Of a stretch of 64,000 bases of DNA, positions 32,271 to 43,098 are shown piece by piece. The first letter of the stretch is position 1. Every line of letters begins with the position of its first letter. A program made the position numbers and the translations under genes. Under the pieces are notes generated by a model. That model was not told where the DNA came from. It saw only the letters and a list, made by a program, of their open reading frames with translations, and ran no database searches. The stretch is from Nitzschia sp. DOCU1 (lineage: Eukaryota > Bacillariophyta > Bacillariophyceae > Bacillariales > Bacillariaceae), in contig OX595991.1 of NCBI GenBank assembly GCA_951394045.1, positions 2,728,001 to 2,792,000 on the forward strand. Reading direction: 5' to 3'.

Positions 32271-34007
32271 ATGGCCGCTGATACAACCGCTCCTGATGCT
32301 GGCGAGCCCAAGGCAACGCCCAGTCGCCCAGGCGTAGCCGGCAGGATTGACTACGACGAGTGGCACAAAAAGACAAAAAGCCTGTTGAACGAAACAGAGC
32401 AGGAAGAGGAGGCTGAAAAGGAGGCCAGTAAGGCCGCTTTGGGGTTGGATGGGAAGTATGCCCACTCTCAAGCCGACGCGGAAGAGCGCCAAAAGGCCAA
32501 GGATGTCAAAAAGGCGAAAAAGGCGCTGGAACGATTCCAAAAGCGGGAGACCGCTATCAAGGCGGGTCTCAAGGGATTGTTGGGTCCCGTTCCCGATGAC
32601 GATAATGCTGGAAATATTCAAGAAGAAGAAAAACAGCAAGAACCCAAGATCGTTCGTGTTACTCGTGACATGATTGATGCTGGAAAGCGCGTCGTCAAAG
32701 TGGAAGACACGTCGGGTGCGTCGCAAGACGATACCATTGTTTTGACTTCGGATTTGTCGTTGCTGGAATCCAAAATGAAGGCCAACGCGATGCAACCCGT
32801 CAAAAGTTTTCCAGAAGATGCCGAGAATAAAGTGGAAGAATCACCAGAGGACGAGAAGGAACGAAGTGTCTTTGGTGCCATTAAAGTATTTTTCTCAAAT
32901 GTCCACAACTGCACCATTTTGGTCAAATGCAAAATTATTTCAGGAACCGTCGAGCTTAGTCATTGCTCCAATATCGTGCTACGAATCGAAAAGGACGCGA
33001 CTGTCGCCACAGTTCAAGCTGATTTGTGCCAAGACATTGTGATTGAATTTCGTGACGCACCGTCTGGAAAGAATATTGCCTTGCCCGGTCAAACCAAGAC
33101 GTACTGGGGTGAAGACAAGGAAGATCGAATCTTTCACGCAGGCGTCAAGAATATGTTGGTCAAGGTTCTGCGGGACGACTATGTCGAATATGAACGTCGT
33201 TGCGACTACATAGCGGATGGCGCCAAATCCATTGGAAATGCAAAGGCAGAAGAGTTTCAATTTGTAACGTCGGTGCTGAACGAAGAGTTGGTCACGGAAT
33301 CTGTGGTGAGAGAAGGATCGACAACGGGTGAAAACGCTCGTGCCATGACCAAGCGAGAATTGGAAGAGTCCAAGAAGAAACGCGAAAAGGCGGCCGCGAT
33401 GGCAGTTAATATGGCGGAAGATATGATCAAGTTCAAGGAGACGGCCAAGGGTACGCCAAAAGTCATCAAAAAAGAAGATGTTGTTGAAACTGTTCCTGCA
33501 AAGGAAGAGGAAGAAGTGATCGAAGAAGTATATGGATCCATGAGCAAGGACGAGATCGATGCCATCGTCAAGGAATGTGAAAAGAACAAAGCCCGCGGAA
33601 ATGAGGCGTTTGGTACAGGAGAATATGCGCAAGCAATCTTGCTATACAGTCTCGCGTTGGACAAGGCCGACGAGCTACCCGATGCTCAAAATGAAGACTA
33701 CACGAAAACCAAACCCTTGTTCCCCCGTGACGTGACCTTGTCAAATCGAGCTGCGTGCTTTCTAAAAATGGGAAATCACGAGAGGGCCGAGGCCGACGCT
33801 GAATATGCAGCGCGTTTGAATCCCAACAATGTCAAGGCCCACTTTCGTCGTGGGCTAGCCTTGCACGCTATGAAAAAGTACGAAGAAGCCATTCCGATAT
33901 TGGCTCAAGCACACAAGATGGAGCCCAAGAACAAGCAAATCAAAGAGGCCCTGCAATTTGCGGAAGTTCGTATGACGCAAGAAATGCGAAAGAGAATGGA
34001 AGGTTAG
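32271..34007 (+). CDS. TBCC/C-CAP-like beta-helix plus TPR protein
   Basis: The frame opens upstream only at TTG, so I use the ATG at 32271, giving 578 aa. The N-terminal third is charged and coiled-coil-like (Glu/Lys/Ala-rich). The middle, about 225-330, has repeats typical of the C-CAP/tubulin cofactor C fold, for example NCTILVKCKIISGTVELSHC and NIVLRIEKDATV. The C-terminal about 130 residues hold three tetratricopeptide repeats: KARGNEAFGTGEYAQAILLY, LSNRAACFLKMGNHERAEAD and VKAHFRRGLALHAMKKYEEA. TPRs of this kind often bind Hsp90/Hsp70 tails, and C-CAP domains bind actin or small GTPases. The combination suggests a cytoskeletal chaperone adaptor, which is inference. No targeting signal is seen. 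Confidence 0.7.
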   Translation: MAADTTAPDAGEPKATPSRPGVAGRIDYDEWHKKTKSLLNETEQEEEAEKEASKAALGLDGKYAHSQADAEERQKAKDVKKAKKALERFQKRETAIKAGLKGLLGPVPDDDNAGNIQEEEKQQEPKIVRVTRDMIDAGKRVVKVEDTSGASQDDTIVLTSDLSLLESKMKANAMQPVKSFPEDAENKVEESPEDEKERSVFGAIKVFFSNVHNCTILVKCKIISGTVELSHCSNIVLRIEKDATVATVQADLCQDIVIEFRDAPSGKNIALPGQTKTYWGEDKEDRIFHAGVKNMLVKVLRDDYVEYERRCDYIADGAKSIGNAKAEEFQFVTSVLNEELVTESVVREGSTTGENARAMTKRELEESKKKREKAAAMAVNMAEDMIKFKETAKGTPKVIKKEDVVETVPAKEEEEVIEEVYGSMSKDEIDAIVKECEKNKARGNEAFGTGEYAQAILLYSLALDKADELPDAQNEDYTKTKPLFPRDVTLSNRAACFLKMGNHERAEADAEYAARLNPNNVKAHFRRGLALHAMKKYEEAIPILAQAHKMEPKNKQIKEALQFAEVRMTQEMRKRMEG

Positions 34008-35051
34008 TTCGTTGGCAAAACATAAGAACCACTGACTTGCGCGCATAACCATGTCGAGCCAACTATGCACGAATAATCGACTTCTTTCCAACTCGGCTCT
34101 AGACTAGAGTAGCAGCTATCTCGTTCATACTAGTAGCTACAACAACTATTGCTAGAGACTAATACGAGCTCGTTTACACTTTGTTTGAACATCATGCTGC
34201 ACAGTCGTCAACGGACTTGATATACTACACAGTATCAGCAGGTAGCCGCAGCCTTGGTCAGTCATCGAACTATGGGCAAGCACAAGAACATTATCGACAA
34301 GGAGTTTGTTCCACTCTAGTTGCACGTGGTAACACAGAGAAATCAGATAAAAACTTTTCTGTTGCGATTAACTTTTATGAATATGATTAGCTATGTTTGA
34401 TCATCGAACCTATTGGCTTCACTGTCTACGAAACAGCCTACTGAGCCCCACCGCTAGCGACGTCAAAGCTATTCGATTTGGATGGGGTCGTAGGCCACAG
34501 CTGCTCTGCCGCCAGGCAATCTTGGCAGCAATTCTGACTGCTTATAGTACTTGCTTCTTATTACAACTATCGTATCGCTGGTTATGGACTACTTTGAGAG
34601 GGGAGTACGTACCATGATCCACCACCATAGCGGGTGCTCAAACATAGCTCGATGGACTTTACCATATACATTAGTACTCTACATACATACATATGTACAC
34701 ATTCGTTTGTGACCCACTTGTCACGCGTGGGTCGTCCTTCCCGCAGAGTTTTCCATCGTCTTCTCAATCGTTCGATTTCATGACTTCAGCATTCCCATTT
34801 GACGTTCTGAAGTAAGGGGTGGACCATTTGATTTCCTATCATCAATCACACAGAGTCCATCAACGCTCATTTCGTCCAACAAGGCTTCTCATTTCCCCAC
34901 TTCTGTTGTGCACAACATCAAATCACCGACGAACGAAAACCTACTCCGCGATCTGGCAAAAAAGGAATCAGTGAGACTCGTGTTTGGGCAAACCAAAAGT
35001 GCATAAGAACCACTACGACAAATAACAAAAACAAATCAGAAAACAATCAGA
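34008..35051. other. Intergenic, no gene seen
   Basis: About 1 kb between two plus-strand genes. A/T-rich stretches and short frames only; no RNA gene or repeat recognised. Confidence 0.5.
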
Positions 35052-36095
35052 ATGAGTTTGCAGCTCGACAAAGAAAACAATGATGCAGAGACACTGCTTC
35101 GAAAGGAGCTGGCAAAGTTGGATGTTCAGCGCAAGTCTATGGAACACGAAGCAGATGCCATCTTTTTGGAGTTGACAACACCTCCGGCCGAAGGCGTCGA
35201 ACCCATGGGAATCGACACGCCACTCGTAGATCGAGATGGATACCCCCGTGGTGATATTGATATATATCGTACTCGAACCTTGCGACGACGATTTCGTGAA
35301 CTCAAGACGGATCACAAAGGAATTTCTCATAAAATTGAAGGCATGCTGGTCCAGTTGGCGGTGATGAAGGTACGTAGTAATAACAAAGCGGTATGTTGTC
35401 GACGATAATGAACGATACCGTGAAAATCTCACCGCACTATCTGCACATTGAATTAGAACGCAAACAAGGAAACAGAAATCCAGAAAGAAATATCGGCTCG
35501 AAAAGCACCGAAACCAAAGCCAAAGTACGACCCTGTTACGGGAAAGTGGGTAGTTATGAATTGGGACGGAACAGTTTCGGGCATTCCGGGTGGAGAATTG
35601 CGAAACTTTGCAGAATTAGATAGACAGGTCTCAGGTTTGACGGGGGATGACGATTTTAGCTCCTTGGGATCGTCTGTGGTGAATTCTACACGAAGTGCAA
35701 CGACGGCCGAGCACGAACCGCGACCTCCGGCACAGGTAGGTCGAGAAACGAGTCATGGATTGGAACGGCCCTTTGCTCGAATAGACGCAGTCGCCAAAGA
35801 CTCGCCTGCACAACAAGCTGGATTACGGGAAGAAGATTTGATTGTCACGTTTGGACACTTGAATGCCGATAATCACGATCATTTACGCGCCATCACGGAA
35901 CTTGTACCGGAAGTGGCAGTGCAAAAGCAATCCATTGAAATTTGTTTGTTGCGACGTATCCCACCGTCAGAAACTAGCGCGATTGGAGAAGCAAAGGCCG
36001 AGGACGAGTGGAAGACAATTACACTCAAGCTTACCCCACAACCGTGGAGTGGACGAGGCATGATTGGATGTCATATAGTTCCGTACTCAAGATAA
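35052..36095 (+). CDS. PSMD9: 26S proteasome assembly chaperone PSMD9/Nas2-like
   Basis: Two exons: 35052-35369 and 35457-36095, with an 87-bp GT-AG intron, giving 318 aa. The N-terminal helical domain has the Nas2 signature GYPRGDIDIYRTRTLRRR followed by the LKTDHKGISHKIE helix. The C-terminal PDZ domain (about 205-318) includes PFARIDAVAKDSPAQQAGLR and EEDLIVTFGHLN. It ends with the family's WSGRGMIGCHIVPYSR tail. Nas2/PSMD9 binds the Rpt5 ATPase tail and guides assembly of the proteasome base, in cytosol and nucleus. The protein is longer than the roughly 220 aa usual in animals because of a linker after the first domain (about 107-200). The plain-frame stop soon after the intron donor is intronic. 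Confidence 0.85.
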
Positions 36096-36853
36096 GGCAC
36101 GAAATATAAGCACGTAGCAGCAGCATCGCATGGTGAGATATTGGACTTTTCAATCGTCTCGTACAAATATTATGACAGTTGCACTGGAGGACGAAGTGTT
36201 GGAGGCAGTCGCCATGATCTGTGCCTTCTCGCGGAAGGATATTCATCAATGGTGGAAAGGTCGTGCTGTGCTTCTTTTTCCCAATCATGATGAGTATAGA
36301 AATAGCACCTACATTGTGGTAGGAAGTTTGCGCTAACTATGATTTGAAGCAAAGCCCTCTGCTGCCACTACTACTAGTAGTAATAGGAGATTTGCTCCCA
36401 TAGCTCGGCGTTGCACAGAGTGTGATGACGCAGCGAGCAGAACGAATGCACGTACCGTATTGCGTCGACCGTACGATCGGGTCGGATTGCGCGCCGCGCG
36501 CGCATAGAGCAGAAACAAACGCGTGCACGGATGGTCGCCATCGCTAAACTTGGGTTGATCGCCAAGCGTGCCGAACGGTCCGGCGCTGCCTCTCCTATGT
36601 ATCCATAAGTTCCATCGAGATAAAATATTGCCCTTTTGCGAAAGAAAGTTCTCGGCCTCTAATTACTCAAAATGCAATTCCACTTTTGCGAGTCGATCCA
36701 CATGCTCGCGAGCAATTTGTGGCGATTTGCTTTTGTTGTCGGGATGAGCATGACGGCGGGGCTTTTGTTTCTATTCCTCTGGTCTTGAATCGAATTTCAG
36801 ACCTTTCTGGACTCCCATCACTCTCATCGTAAAGTCAAATTAATAGAGTAAAT
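36096..36853. other. Intergenic, no gene seen
   Basis: Overlapping minus-strand short frames at 36333-36565 are low-complexity and unsupported. No RNA gene or repeat seen. Confidence 0.5.
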
Positions 36854-38535
36854 ATGTGGGATTGCTCTGGCCCTCGGTCTGGCAACGGTGCCTTTTGTTC
36901 AAATGGGGGTCCGAGTGCTAGTGATGGATATGATGATGCCGAGCAAGAAGAACGCGACTATTCACCGAGGACTGGGGGCTTTTTCTACCGTCACGATTCA
37001 GGCGTCCGTGGACAGCCTCCCGTTGCAGTTGTGATTCCTCCAGTAAACGTTGACACAACTAGTCACTACACGTCGTCCAAGCCTAGAAAGGCGGCAATGG
37101 TGACTGATATTACAGTCGAGACAATCGAAAATGTGTCCAGCCACCTCAGCAACGATGAGGCCTTTGTATGTGGGTGCAAACGAGAGCTCTTGATCATGTG
37201 TATAACAGTTTTTGTCCTCGTCGCTGGAATTTTTTCGATTGGTATTGGCGTGGGCGTTGGTGTTCGAGGAAAGGAGATGCCTGCAGATTCGTCGAGCCAA
37301 GCAGGAAATGGATCAAACAATAACCCTTCCCAAAATTCAACTGATCTTACGGTGGGAGCATACTACTATCCCTGGTATGGAGCCAATTTTCATAACGGTG
37401 ATGGGTACCTTCGGAGTCAGCTGGACCCCCCACAGTTCCCAACGCTTGGAGAGTATGATGATACACAACCTGAAACAATTTCGAAGCATTTGAAATGGAG
37501 CCGACAAGCCAATATTGGCCTCTGGATCACCAGTTGGTGGGGTCCAGATCGTCTAGAAGATTCCACCACAAAGGACGTTATTCTAAAGCACGAAGACCTG
37601 GGTAATATGAAAATTGCGTTGCACTACGAGACGACAGGCCGCGTTCGCGATGGAGATGTGGAAAATGTCAAATCGGATACTTCATACATGTGCGAGACCT
37701 ATTTCGACCACGACAACTACTATAAGATCGATGGACGTCCAGTCATCTTCGTGTATGTGACACGGCAACTAGAAAGTGAAGGTTTGCTCGAGCAGGTTAT
37801 CCTGACGATGCGCACTACCGCCAACAGGTGCGGGCAAAGCATTTTCATCGTAGGCGACCAAGTCTTTCAGCAACCCCCTCAACTCGCCGATGGGGAAGTC
37901 TACAAACCTTTCTTGTACTTTGATGCTGTCACGAATTATGATATGTACGGATCTCTGGGTAGCACGAGCTACTACGCTGGCACGACGGGAGTCGCAGAAT
38001 ACTACTCCGAGCAGAAAACTTGGAAAGATATGGCTGCGGTGGAAGGTTGTCGGTACGTGCCAACCGTAAGTCCGGGTTTCAATGACAGAGGAGTTCGCTT
38101 GGATGTAGACCATATGCCTCTTTCTCGAAGATTGACACCTGATAGCCCAGAAGGCAGCCTCTTCGCCATGAGCATCGAAGAGGCGAGGCGACTTGTTGAT
38201 CCTCTAGCTAGCAATCTTTTGGTGGTCAACTCTTTCAATGAATGGTAAGGCAGGAATGAAGGAACGGAGTGATAACATATGTTGATTGAACCATTCTCCT
38301 ACTAACAAACATAATCTTCCTGCGATTCCCCAGGCACGAGGATACCCAAATAGAGCCTGTCGTGGGGCCAATGACCGACTCTCCTGTGACCCTGACTGAA
38401 GGTGTTCAGTATTCAGGCTACGGAGAATTGTATCTCAACATCCTATGGGACGGCACTCAGCCAGAGGGTCAATCTCCGACCAACACTAGTGCTGCGACTA
38501 CCCGTTCAGGTGGACTCCGTGGTGGCACACCCTAG
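36854..38535 (+). CDS. GH99-like glycosidase (endo-alpha-mannosidase family), type II membrane protein
   Basis: Two exons: 36854-38244 and 38334-38535, with an 89-bp intron. The splice rebuilds the family motif NSFNEWHEDTQIEP, which strongly supports the model; the total is 530 aa. A single membrane helix is at about 111-137 after a cytosolic N-terminus of about 110 residues, so the catalytic part faces a lumen or the outside. The catalytic domain starts at about 165 with AYYYPWYGANFHNGDGYL and continues with LWITSWWGPDRLED. GH99 enzymes are Golgi endo-alpha-1,2-mannosidases that trim glucosylated N-glycans, or bacterial mannan hydrolases; related GH99-like domains also occur in surface proteins. 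The topology fits Golgi glycan processing. It is convergent with the S28 peptidase gene, 14 bp between stops. Confidence 0.8.
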
Positions 38536-38549
38536 ATGGCCAATTCAAA

Positions 38550-40662
38550 TTAGATGGAGCGCGTGCATTGACCGGATGTCCACTCCTTTATCCACTTGGA
38601 GATATAAGTCTTCTCGATTTCTCTCGCCTTTGTTACACACTCTGGATCCAACTTATTTGAGTACATCAGGTCTGTGTGGTGCCCACCGTACTCAATAATT
38701 AGGGCCAGAATATCATCGTCGGTGACATTCTGAACCATCAGCCCGCCGTATCCTGCGGTCGACGCCGTTGGGTTCTGTGCGTAAACGCCAGCAGCAGCCC
38801 ATGGATCCAACAAACCGTTTGAAAAAATAATATTAGAGTGACCCCTCATCTTCGAACTTCCGTAGTATGCATCCAACCAGGTCGACCATGGATCATAGCC
38901 TTCTGTTGAATATCCGAAAATCCCATGGGGGTCGTCGCACGGCCCGAAAGTGACATTTTGCACAAGTTCGCTGTACGTATTGACACCTCGAGGTAGTGAG
39001 GGAGGCCAGAAGAAGTCATGACCAAGTCCGCTTGCTTCGGTAATTACTAAATTCATTTCATCATTGCAACACACGGGCTCCCAGCTGCCGACGTCTTTGA
39101 TCTTTCTTTGGCACATGGATGCCTTGTCCTTCTCGTTTGGACGAGAATTACGTAGTTTTCGGGAGATCGAGGTCGTTGCCTCCAACTTCTCCACAGTATC
39201 TATCCTTGCGCCTTTGTTTGGCGCAGCGTCGCTGACATTGTAGCATGGTACATCGTTGGTAATATTGTGCCAAACACTGATTGCCTTTCGTACCGACGAA
39301 AGGAGCCCGACCACATCAGACGAGTCTGCCAAGGATACATCCGGAGGTGCACTTGTCAAAGCAACGTCCCCCCAATCCACACCCAAAACCAGCTGACTAT
39401 CTCCATATGTGACATTGTAACGCACTTGCTGCATGTCGCCATCAAAGACAATGCTCCAATCATTATGCAAACCCGACTTCCAACACGCAGCTTGCATAGG
39501 CCAGGCCGGTAGATTAACCTTTTTGTGTAACAGCGCAAACGGAATATAGCTCGATGGATACGGGAAACTTCCTTCCGCCAAATCAAACCACAACGATTTC
39601 GCAAAGTTCATCTAGCAAAATGACGGGGAGACAGATGTCAGCTTACGAGGATCGTCGGCACCCAAGAAGCAAAGTAGCCATTCCCGCCTACTCGGGAGCA
39701 CGTACCAATGGTTCCGGATCATTACTTGTATATGGCTCACATAATCCAAACATGTCTTGAAGAAAGACGCTATTACTGCCCGATTTGCCGTCTCCGACCG
39801 TCGACTTCGTAGCATCTTCATTTCCCTGTACTAGCCACGTAATCAGCGGCCAAGTTGCCAGCAGATTGGTCCAGCAATGATTTTCCTTCTCTGTAGACAG
39901 TGTGGGCGGATACATGAGTCGTAATCCATGCGTCAACACTCGTGCAGATCCATCCAAGTTGCGATTGGCCATTTGGGGAAAGCCTCCAATAGGTGCCGAT
40001 GCTGCAATCGCACCCGCCACCAAGTGAGGATATTTCATGCGCATCCAAGCACTCAACATGCCACCATACGATCCCCCGAATGCAATGACAGGGGCCATTG
40101 GCACTTCATTATCGACTGTGTGTGGATTGAGGTGGAGTTGCAAGATATCCGCATAGTCGGCCAAGGCCTGAATGGTCGAGCCATACGACATGCAATCCTT
40201 TGTCAAATTTGCAGGCGGGAGGGATTGTCCTTCGTAACGATGTTCGACAAAGACGACCCGAGCATTTAGCTGCGGTGCAAGCTCCCACATGAGGCCAGTG
40301 TGGTTGATATACTGTTCGAGTGGACTTTCATTGCCCGTGTAGAAAAAAATGGGCGCCGGCGCTTTGTCGTTGTCGTCGTCTTTAGAAACGAATCCATCAT
40401 AAACGCAATATCGTTGTTGAAAGCTGGGCGATTTTCCGCGGGGCACAAAGTGATTCAAGGGTTGAGTAAAGAAATCGCACGTCATGTTGGCAATAGACAT
40501 GCGGGGAGGACCATCGTCGTCCTCGTAGGCGGGGACAAAGCGAGTTGCTAGTCTTGGAATCGACCGCGAATATCGTCGACTTCCATCATTGCTGGCAAAC
40601 GATCCAACGAATTGGAGGACGAGGAGCAAGGCTGCTGCTATCGGTGACATGAAGCGCAACAT
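38550..40662 (-). CDS. S28-family serine peptidase (prolyl carboxypeptidase/DPP-II type)
   Basis: Two exons in transcript order: 40662-39706 and 39611-38550, with a 94-bp intron at phase 0, giving 672 aa. An N-terminal signal peptide of about 23 residues is present. Catalytic residues are visible: Ser198 in FGGSYGGMLSAW, Asp588 in NGLLDPW and His630 or 631 in GGHHTDLM. Other family blocks are QPLNHFVP, FYTGNESPLEQY and VFVEHRYEGQSLP. S28 peptidases cleave after proline near either end of peptides, in lysosomes or outside the cell. Many N-glycosylation sequons support passage through the secretory pathway. An acidic, Lys-rich insertion at about 450-490 is unusual. It is divergent from the second glutaminyl cyclase, 616 bp between ATGs. 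Confidence 0.88.
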
Positions 40663-41278
40663 GTCTGAAAGTTGTAGAATGTCGCGATTAGAACCTTCTC
40701 TGTGATGTTGCCATTATGAACATGGCAAAGATGTCATGGGTCAAGGGATGAGAATGAACTTACCTCGAGCTTTGATCGTCATCATCCATCAAAAGATCTC
40801 GCCAACGATTTCGCGGATCATCGTAGATTGGATACGACTAATTTGATCAAAGAAAAAGCGCGCGCAATGACTGTGACTGACTGTCATTCTGTCGTGTTCC
40901 GAATGCGACCGTCGACTCCGACTGTCGTCTGGCCATTGTTCTTGGCGGGAAGTATTGTTGGACTGACTCCCACGACCGCTGTTATTGGCTCGTCGTCCAA
41001 CAATGCTGTCTGTTGGTACATGGTCCATCGGTTCACATGCACGACAACGTTCGCCAACTCCGCTTCCCGCCCAGCCGATTACTATGGGTCTGACGTAATA
41101 ACCACCAAATTTTTGGGACGAATGAGGAATTTTCCAAGATCGGTCGGCGCCAAACGAATGATCTTCTACTTTTCGCTGTTATTTCATCGGACGGCCACAA
41201 ACCAATTGTCCCTCACAGGTTCGGTATTATCTCCTCAGTCTTTATTACACAGAGAAGATATCTCGAGCATACAACAAA
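40663..41278. other. Divergent promoter region, no separate gene seen
   Basis: A 153-codon plus-strand frame (40828-41289) begins at TTG, overlaps the next start and shows no domain, so I do not call it. Confidence 0.5.
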
Positions 41279-43090
41279 ATGGAAAATAGCATATACATTG
41301 TCGATGAGTGGGTGGAAAACACCATAGAAGATGAGTCGGTGGACAAAGTAATGGACGACGAGTACGAAAACGTAGCGGAGAGAAAGCCAAAGCGCCAACG
41401 ATCCAAAGTGCTTGTCTCGGCGATCGCCATATTCCTTGTTGTGGTGGCAGTGGTGGCGAGCCTTGCAGCCACATTACCAAAGTCGAGATCGGAAGTGAAG
41501 CTATTGGAAAATTCTCATTCCGGACAAACGACTAGTGCCACGACGCCTCCAGTTGCTGAGCCAGAGATCATAGCGTCAGAAACCTTTGTACCCGCTGCAC
41601 TCGCTGAGGCCTCGGCGAAGTCACTTTCCACGAGTACTCTTTCGGCACCAATGAAAATGATTCTTACCCCATACTTGCAGGACGGTCTCCTCAATGATAC
41701 CGATTTAAGTATTTGGCAAGAAGTGACTGCACAGTTCTTGGAGGCGCAGATGAACTGCTCCTACCTTCAGATCATTCCACTTGGGATGGCGCAATTGGCA
41801 GGCTCCTACGGAAATCGTTGGGAACAAAGAGAGGTGACGGATGGATCACTACTAATCGAATTCCAAGTAGAAGATATAGACGATGGTTGCTGGGTGACTT
41901 ACGTCGGAGAGATGGCAGAGGCGTTGGCCAACAACACCGCGGATCTGCTAGATCTTGCGATGGCCAACTGGACGGTGGGAGAGAACTCGACCATGAGCGA
42001 GTACTGGACGTTCGACAAGGTCGTCGAGCGAATCACCGAGGCTTGGGCCACTGAAATGGACACAATGGTGTACATTGCGTTGCTGCAAGTCGAGAGTGAG
42101 GCCTTTATGGATGTCGAGGACACTGTTGTTTTCAACAGTCTAGCTCTAGACCTCGAGGAGGCTGAGGAGTCACCTGGGTTCACCACCAGCTCGCCCACTC
42201 TGATGCCATCTATGGCGCCCAGCAGCCCGTCCACTCCGGCGCCAACTATCGCGGCCACCGTCCTTTCGGTGCCACCGACGGCGGCGTCCTCCACCAAGGC
42301 AGGCAGCGTCGCCCCAACGGGGTCTGCCCCCGCTTTTACGGTCTCCGGATCGTTTGAGCTGCTCCAGGAGTTTCCTCACGATCCTTCAGCCTATACGCAA
42401 GGGCTCGAGCTTGTCCCTGGCAACCCACAGCAGTACGTCGAGTCCACAGGTTTGTATGGACAAAGTACATTGCGCCGGGTGGATCTAGCAAGTGGTTTTG
42501 TCTTGCAACAAGTAGATCTAGCCAGCAGCTATTTCGGGGAAGGTGTGACCCACTATCTTGATAAGGATGGCAACGACCTGTTGATTCAACTGACCTGGAA
42601 AGAGGGTGCGGCTTTTATATACAACGCAACTGATTTGACCCTTTTGAAAGAAACCTTCATTAACTCAACTACCACTGGTGAAGCCTGGGGCATTTGCTAT
42701 GTGGCTTCAAAAGGAATCTTTTACGTGACGGATGGCAGTGAGTATTTGCACACATGGAATGCCTCGACCCTCGAATTAATCGAAAAAGTGCCAGTGACTT
42801 GGCAAACAGCTACAATGGAGGCTGCCCAAACTCGAAACTTTCTCAATGAACTGGAATATGACGTGCATTCCGGAACCGTGCTCGCGAATGTGTGGCAAAA
42901 AAACGACATTGTCCGCATAAACCCTGAGACTGGTTTCATTACCCATAGGTATGACTTGACTGAGTTGGACGAGGCCCAGACAACGGATGCCGATGTTTTG
43001 AACGGTATTGCCATAACCAGCATACCCAATGAAATCTGGGTCACTGGAAAGCTCTGGTCGAGCATGTACATGATCAGTCTCAGCGACTAA
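41279..43090 (+). CDS. Membrane-anchored glutaminyl cyclase with extra lumenal domain (paralogue 2)
   Basis: A single-exon protein of 603 aa from an ATG. A cytosolic, acidic N-terminus (about 1-40) precedes one membrane helix (about 41-65). Residues about 110-290 form a domain I do not recognise, with several N-x-S/T sequons and Cys residues. A Ser/Thr/Pro linker (about 295-350) follows. The C-terminal about 250 residues are a beta-propeller glutaminyl cyclase: FPHDPSAYTQGLELVPGNPQ, ESTGLYGQSTLRRVDLASG, YFGEGVTH, FLNELEYDVHSGTVLANVW and IPNEIWVTGKLWSSMYMI. The activity expected is pyroglutamate formation on secreted peptides. It differs from the paralogue at 13 kb by the large extra domain and linker. 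Its stop lies only 8 bp from that of the convergent fucosyltransferase-like gene. Confidence 0.82.
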   Translation: MENSIYIVDEWVENTIEDESVDKVMDDEYENVAERKPKRQRSKVLVSAIAIFLVVVAVVASLAATLPKSRSEVKLLENSHSGQTTSATTPPVAEPEIIASETFVPAALAEASAKSLSTSTLSAPMKMILTPYLQDGLLNDTDLSIWQEVTAQFLEAQMNCSYLQIIPLGMAQLAGSYGNRWEQREVTDGSLLIEFQVEDIDDGCWVTYVGEMAEALANNTADLLDLAMANWTVGENSTMSEYWTFDKVVERITEAWATEMDTMVYIALLQVESEAFMDVEDTVVFNSLALDLEEAEESPGFTTSSPTLMPSMAPSSPSTPAPTIAATVLSVPPTAASSTKAGSVAPTGSAPAFTVSGSFELLQEFPHDPSAYTQGLELVPGNPQQYVESTGLYGQSTLRRVDLASGFVLQQVDLASSYFGEGVTHYLDKDGNDLLIQLTWKEGAAFIYNATDLTLLKETFINSTTTGEAWGICYVASKGIFYVTDGSEYLHTWNASTLELIEKVPVTWQTATMEAAQTRNFLNELEYDVHSGTVLANVWQKNDIVRINPETGFITHRYDLTELDEAQTTDADVLNGIAITSIPNEIWVTGKLWSSMYMISLSD

Positions 43091-43098
43091 GTGCGGCA

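Noticed and set aside
40828..41289. A 153-codon gene between the S28 peptidase and cyclase 2
   Set aside because: Starts at TTG, overlaps the cyclase start, and lies in the divergent promoter of two strong genes.
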